A stretch of DNA of 64,000 bases. Origin: Gnetum montanum. Its lineage: Eukaryota > Streptophyta > Gnetopsida > Gnetales > Gnetaceae. The position numbers were made by a program, and so were the translations under genes. Below are positions 59,977 to 64,000 of the stretch, in pieces. The first letter of the stretch is position 1. Each line of letters opens with the position of its first letter. The notes under the pieces were generated by a model. The model saw nothing but the letters and a program-made list of their open reading frames with translations, had not been told where the DNA came from and made no database searches. The DNA is taken from assembly GCA_015680685.1 (NCBI GenBank), contig MNCI01036292.1, positions 305,254 through 369,253 on the forward strand, written 5' to 3'.

Positions 59977-60028
59977 AGACTATTCCCGGGTTTCGCACCC
60001 ATACGGGAGGCGCCCTAAGGTATAGTCT
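59977..60028 (+). other. 52-base hairpin-forming element in the leader intron
   Basis: Outer arms AGACTAT (59977-59983) and ATAGTCT (60022-60028) enclose a GC-rich inner part with CCCGGG, GGTTTCGCACCC and CGGGAGGCGCCC. It differs sharply from its AT-rich surroundings. On the minus strand GGGTGCGAAACCC resembles a damaged tRNA T-arm, so a tRNA-derived insertion is one option. Confidence 0.35.
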
Positions 60029-61206
60029 CCTAAAACAAATTTTGACAGGTGTTTATGTGTCCAAAATTTATACATCAACACTCTCCAATTTGTAATTAGC
60101 TGTGTGTACTTCATAAGTTTCATCTGCTGTTTTCCTAATTGATCAGCCATCTGCTTGGTAAGAAACTTTCATCTGCGTCTTGCTGAGTTTCCTGGTTTTG
60201 GAGCAGATTTTTGCTTCTACTTAAATTTTTGTAATCTCTGGTAGAAGAAGTTTTGGTTGTCTTGCAATGCTGAAAGTTACGAAGTTTCAAATTGTTTGCT
60301 CTGTTTTGTTGTCTATGGCAGTTTAGTAGCATTTGATGAAAGATGGAAGTTTTTACACCATGTTCATACAATAGTATGGTGTAAAAATGAAGCAAAATAA
60401 CAATAGAATGCGAAGTGCTGAAGGCCTACGTTGTATCTGTCAGAAATCTAGAAATGCCAACTAGATAATTTAGTTTCAGTTTCAGCGCTTGGGAATTTTT
60501 TGTTTTTAAAGGGTATATTGTGCCCTCTCCAGTTTTCTCTCTTGTTTGACTGCGTGAACTTCTGCGTATTTTTTCACTTTTTCTTGTAAGGAGCCGACGT
60601 TGAGAGCTTTGTTTAATTGTTGCTGCAGCTGCTGGTAACAGTTAAACAACAAGAATTATGGTAAACTTCATACTCATTTGTTCAATGGACTTTGAAGTCT
60701 TGTAATTGCGAGTGCCCAGAAGGTGCCTGGTTCTCAGCCTGTAACATTTGGCTGAAAACCTGGTACAGCCATTTAAAAAAGGTTACACTTTATCTATGGA
60801 CCATCCAGGACTCTGCTTGGGTGAAAACTTGTTGGATTTGCTTTTGTTACCTGGTCAATTTGTAGAATACTGATAATTTTCTTATTGATTTCGAGCATTG
60901 AAAGGGTCTCCAGATATAATAAAATTTCAATCAGTGACAGTTATTCGAGAGGGTGATGACGCGTTTTATTTGAGAGTTTTAAGTTCTCTGTTTTCATACT
61001 ATAAAGGGGGATGACCGTTTTTGTATTTTGGGGTCTTTGTACTGTCTTTTGTCTTGTTATCCTTGCCATAGATTTTGTATTCTCTTCACGGCATTGTGAT
61101 CAGAATCGTTTTAACTAAACTCTGTTGGATCCTGGGCATCCGCCCACATGTTACTTCAGATACATCACCGCCAGAAAACAGTCCGAACTAGTGCGATCGA
61201 GCTCTA

Positions 61207-64000
61207 ATGGGAGGAGGAAATTTTGCTGACATTGATCCAGAAACCCCAGGAGCTGCCAAGGGGCTCAAGAAGTTGCTCATGAGCAGCATGAAACCTGTTA
61301 CGCAGCAGAATTTGAAGACGCCAGCGGCGCCCGTGTACCAAGTAATAGGCGTGGTTGCGGATAAGCAGGACGTCGGCTTCGTCGACAAAGTTCATGTTTC
61401 GGAACGGCAAATTTCAGAGCTATGCAATCATTTCCTTTCCTGCTCCTCCTCCTCGTCTGTTTTGCCAAATCCAAGCAACCGAATCCATTTTGCGTCGCTT
61501 AACAACCATTCGTTGCAGGCGATTGGCCTGTACGGAGACAAAGCCATGATGCTGCAATTCCTCACAGCCATGGGTCTGGTCGATGACAAGGTCCGCAAGG
61601 AAATGCATGAGGGCCAGCTTCCGGCCGGACTGTATGCCATTCCTTGGCTCACGGAAGACGCCCTGGTGCTGCTGTATTGGCATGATGCTCCTCAGCTGGA
61701 GGAAGCCTCCAGGAAAACCGTCTCATGCAATTTCATACGTTACATCTTCGATCTCTGTCACCAGATCTTCGTCTGTGTCGACCGCGTTCGGTTTCCTAAC
61801 ACTTCAGCATCCTCTTCTTCATCGGATGCCACCGGGCATGTTCGCAAATCCAGAAAACCGAGGGCCGTTCGAGTGGAACAAGTTCAGATTCAAGATAACG
61901 ATGTTGTGGTTGTGAGACGACAGGATATTGATGTTCAGAGGACGCAGCAGAAGCAGCAGCAACAGAATGGCCAGCATAAATTCCACTTCACAGAAGGACA
62001 TTACCGATGTTCTTTCGTGACTTGGTTTCATAAAGGACAAACTGCGGTAACCAAGGATGATGCATTTGTATATTCTCCTGGCGAGCTTCGTAGCAGGCTG
62101 GAAAACTTGTCAAAGGCTCACACCATCGATTTCTCGGCGTTGAAAGATGAGGAGTTTGTTGGAATCCTGGAGCACTGCGGTTTTCCGGAGTTTCAGGAGT
62201 ACAATGAACTGAAGAATTTCCAGAACCGGAACCTGAATAAGAGAAGCAAGCCTGATGCCAAGGTCCACATGAAGGCAGCCGAATGCAAGATTGTGGAGGC
62301 GTTCCACGACGTTCTGCTTGAATTCTGTGTGTGGCTAAAACCGTTTTGTTCATTGCCGGAGGAGCCAGTGAACGAGTGCCCATTCCAGCGTCTGCAACGC
62401 CAAATAGTTGCTGCATGCGGTGTCACTGACTCTAATCAACGCTTCATTTTTGTTGGTTCAGAATTTACATTTAGTTCGGCTGAAGATGATGGAACAAGCT
62501 TCGATTTTGTGGTGGAACCATGCAAAACGAGAGCCAGCGGATTTGTTATGTTCGAGGACCGCATCATGCTGAGAAGCACAGAAACAGAAGCCTCTGACGA
62601 CAATGTAGCTGGGATAGCTTATTTTCGAGGTAGCAAGCCGTTTCTTGGTTCTCCTGTGGTGTCTGGCGAACAAGTTTCTCTGTTTTTGAATGACCGCATT
62701 ATCGTGGGTTTAATAGAAAACGTGGACACTCCTTCCCACGTTATCGAGACATGGGTAGAAGAATTTGTGCCCAGCTGGTTCCAGACTCTGAATGAGAAGT
62801 TAAAGTTCCTATGTTTCCTCATGAATGGTGGAGTTTCTGAGCTTTTTCGGGACTTGGATGCGGGGCTGGTGGAAAAGTTCACTGTGCATTTTAGCAGAAC
62901 ATTTCTTTCTTCCAAGGAAGGGGATTTTCTTCTGGCAATTCTCAAGAGCCGTGGAGTTGAGTCTACGGCTCGCAGATTCCTGTCCAAGGTGGCGACAGTG
63001 GATTTTCTTACAGAAGCTGATCTTAACTTGGTCTTACAACACTTGACCAACGTGTCGGTCGCAGCTCTGTCGATCCGCGGCCGCGGTGAAGCATTTTCTG
63101 ATGGAGTTCAAATTTCATGGAGGCAAAAACTGGAGGCGTTTAGATTGAATGATTGTGATTTCAACAGAGCAAATTCGCTTATGAGCTGCTTGAGCACAAG
63201 GGTTGTCTGCGACAAAGCGAAAGAGTTGATGCAGCAGCAAGTTGTCAGTCATGCCAGGAAATATCTACGCACGCTAATTCAGGATGTTAGGAAAGCGGCA
63301 GAGGATGCAGCAGAAAGGGATAGAATGCAGAATGCAAAGGAAAGAAGAAAAACGTTTTTGTCAGAGACAAAAAATAAACTCTTCCCAGGAACAGAGGAGC
63401 CAAAACAGAGCAGGGTAGTTTTGAAAAGCTGCAGGGCCAAGAAAGAATGGTACGGTGGAAGCTTCAAGATGAACGTCACGATGGGTGAGGAAATGGTGGA
63501 AGAGCACATGGTGCAGTGTATGATCACGGAGGTGGCTCCCAAAAAGAAGGATTTGGATGCACTGGCCAGAAATCCCATGCATACTATCAACCTGGCATGC
63601 TCTGATTCTTCAGGTGAGATGTTTTGCTTGAATCCGGATGTCCAGAAGGTGAAGAAGGTGGTTCATCTTCGCTCCGGAGAATTCATCCTTTTAATTCACA
63701 ACAGGGAAACCGGTACTCTCCACGTTAACTTTTGTCCAAAGCATGGCAGAATTCAGGAATGTGCAGCCCTGAAGAGAGGATTCAATTTGGTGGCATTCGA
63801 GGAAACAACGCGGTTGCTTGCTTTGTATGACTCTGAACTTGCAAAGGTTGATATATACAAATTTGAAGAAAGATTCAAAAAGTGTGAGAGAACAGGCTTA
63901 GAGATTCCTTTGGGAAATTACAGGGGAAGCACCAATCTAGTATGGATGGCCTGTGTACCAGGCAAGCACGAGCTGCTGCTTGTCGACGATTCAAATCGTG
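61207..64000 (+). CDS. Large uncharacterised plant protein, N-terminal 931 codons (runs off right edge)
   Basis: ATG 61207 opens a frame with no stop through the last base, a single exon of at least 2.79 kb. GC content and codon use are clearly higher and more gene-like than the repeats. Visible parts by residue: an N-terminal segment (1-60) with a Lys-rich helix; a Ser run (79-84); a conserved-looking block AIGLYGDKAMMLQFLTAMGL (105-124) and LPAGLYAIPWLTEDALVLLY (138-157); a Ser-rich linker (199-207); a Gln-rich linker (239-258); mixed alpha/beta to ~650; a basic coiled-coil-like helix (673-725, with R-K-A-A-E-D-A-A-E-R-D-R); and a beta-rich end (785-931) with repeated short strands that look propeller-like. 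No P-loop, kinase, nuclease or zinc motif is seen, and no signal peptide. Very large plant and animal GTPases of the VLIG/GVIN type have a long N-terminal part before their G domain; that is only a possibility here. Confidence 0.9.
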   Translation, partial: MGGGNFADIDPETPGAAKGLKKLLMSSMKPVTQQNLKTPAAPVYQVIGVVADKQDVGFVDKVHVSERQISELCNHFLSCSSSSSVLPNPSNRIHFASLNNHSLQAIGLYGDKAMMLQFLTAMGLVDDKVRKEMHEGQLPAGLYAIPWLTEDALVLLYWHDAPQLEEASRKTVSCNFIRYIFDLCHQIFVCVDRVRFPNTSASSSSSDATGHVRKSRKPRAVRVEQVQIQDNDVVVVRRQDIDVQRTQQKQQQQNGQHKFHFTEGHYRCSFVTWFHKGQTAVTKDDAFVYSPGELRSRLENLSKAHTIDFSALKDEEFVGILEHCGFPEFQEYNELKNFQNRNLNKRSKPDAKVHMKAAECKIVEAFHDVLLEFCVWLKPFCSLPEEPVNECPFQRLQRQIVAACGVTDSNQRFIFVGSEFTFSSAEDDGTSFDFVVEPCKTRASGFVMFEDRIMLRSTETEASDDNVAGIAYFRGSKPFLGSPVVSGEQVSLFLNDRIIVGLIENVDTPSHVIETWVEEFVPSWFQTLNEKLKFLCFLMNGGVSELFRDLDAGLVEKFTVHFSRTFLSSKEGDFLLAILKSRGVESTARRFLSKVATVDFLTEADLNLVLQHLTNVSVAALSIRGRGEAFSDGVQISWRQKLEAFRLNDCDFNRANSLMSCLSTRVVCDKAKELMQQQVVSHARKYLRTLIQDVRKAAEDAAERDRMQNAKERRKTFLSETKNKLFPGTEEPKQSRVVLKSCRAKKEWYGGSFKMNVTMGEEMVEEHMVQCMITEVAPKKKDLDALARNPMHTINLACSDSSGEMFCLNPDVQKVKKVVHLRSGEFILLIHNRETGTLHVNFCPKHGRIQECAALKRGFNLVAFEETTRLLALYDSELAKVDIYKFEERFKKCERTGLEIPLGNYRGSTNLVWMACVPGKHELLLVDDSNR

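Larger units (their letters stand above)
58461..61206 (+). promoter_or_regulatory. Probable core promoter, 5' leader and leader intron of the right-edge gene
   Basis: A TATA-like TTTTATATTAAA (58461-58472) precedes GA-rich leader-like sequence (58700-58917). A donor-like GTATGT is at 58918-58923, followed by strongly T-rich intron-like DNA. An acceptor-like TTACTTCAG ends at 61159. Splicing 58918-61159 would leave a leader of roughly 450 bases before ATG 61207. An in-frame TAG at 61189-61191 shows the protein does not start upstream in this exon. Splicing is inferred from sequence look only. Confidence 0.35.

Noticed and set aside
61188-63590. Several minus-strand frames opposite the right-edge gene
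   Set aside because: All overlap the long plus-strand exon and reflect its GC-rich codons.
61207-64000. Assignment of the right-edge gene to the VLIG/GVIN very large GTPase group
   Set aside because: Overall size and layout could fit, but no P-loop or other G-domain motif is present in the visible 931 residues.
1-64000. CRISPR array or bacterial-type system
   Set aside because: The regular repeats (element C arrays, TAAACTA array) have no unique spacers, lie inside LTR elements, and the DNA is plant nuclear.

Overview
The window looks like plant nuclear DNA, most likely from a gymnosperm-type genome. It is AT-rich and repeat-dominated, with old, mutated, nested LTR retrotransposons that still have recognisable target-site duplications (TSDs). 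Other plant marks are a copia initiator-tRNA-Met primer site, a plant-type profilin fragment, a tRNA-Tyr-like pseudogene and one long plant gene exon at the right edge. Single Ns (3077, 3175, 30133) and a 28-N gap (55939-55966) show a draft assembly. No bacterial, phage or CRISPR feature was seen.

Layout: 2-232 is the end of a Ty3/gypsy polyprotein. A copia-like element starts near 1839; its gag is split by element A (2322-11435, + strand), which carries gag, a spacer, an internal promoter-like module and an accessory ORF but no pol. The copia gag resumes in frame at 11436. 12418-22412 is AT-rich with small repeats, a tRNA-Tyr pseudogene and an unidentified eroded coding stretch. Element B (22413-36013, + strand, perfect TSD CTTAG) is a full-length dead gypsy element with gag, protease, RT, RNase H, integrase, internal promoter and accessory ORF. 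A solo LTR (29847-30299, - strand, TSD GGTGG) sits inside it. Element R (36496-53762, - strand, TSD AAAAG) is a relative of A and is itself split by element C (37779-48500, + strand). C has 2.3-2.6 kb LTRs and codes only for gag plus protease.

A, B, R and the solo LTR form one lineage: LTRs begin TGATGA and end CTCATCA, and their last ~40 bp are alike. Their TATA boxes, in LTRs and internally, are preceded at about 5-27 bp by near-palindromes whose sequence differs from family to family. A, B and R share a downstream accessory ORF that follows an internal palindrome-plus-TATA module. C uses another design: a tandem array of ~193-bp units in each LTR, each centred on a near-palindrome.

From ~56 kb the DNA becomes more gene-like. 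A probable promoter and long 5' leader/intron (which contains a profilin exon fragment) precede an uninterrupted reading frame from 61207 to the right edge (931 codons, unfinished), encoding a large protein I cannot assign to a family. It is the only clearly intact protein gene in the window.
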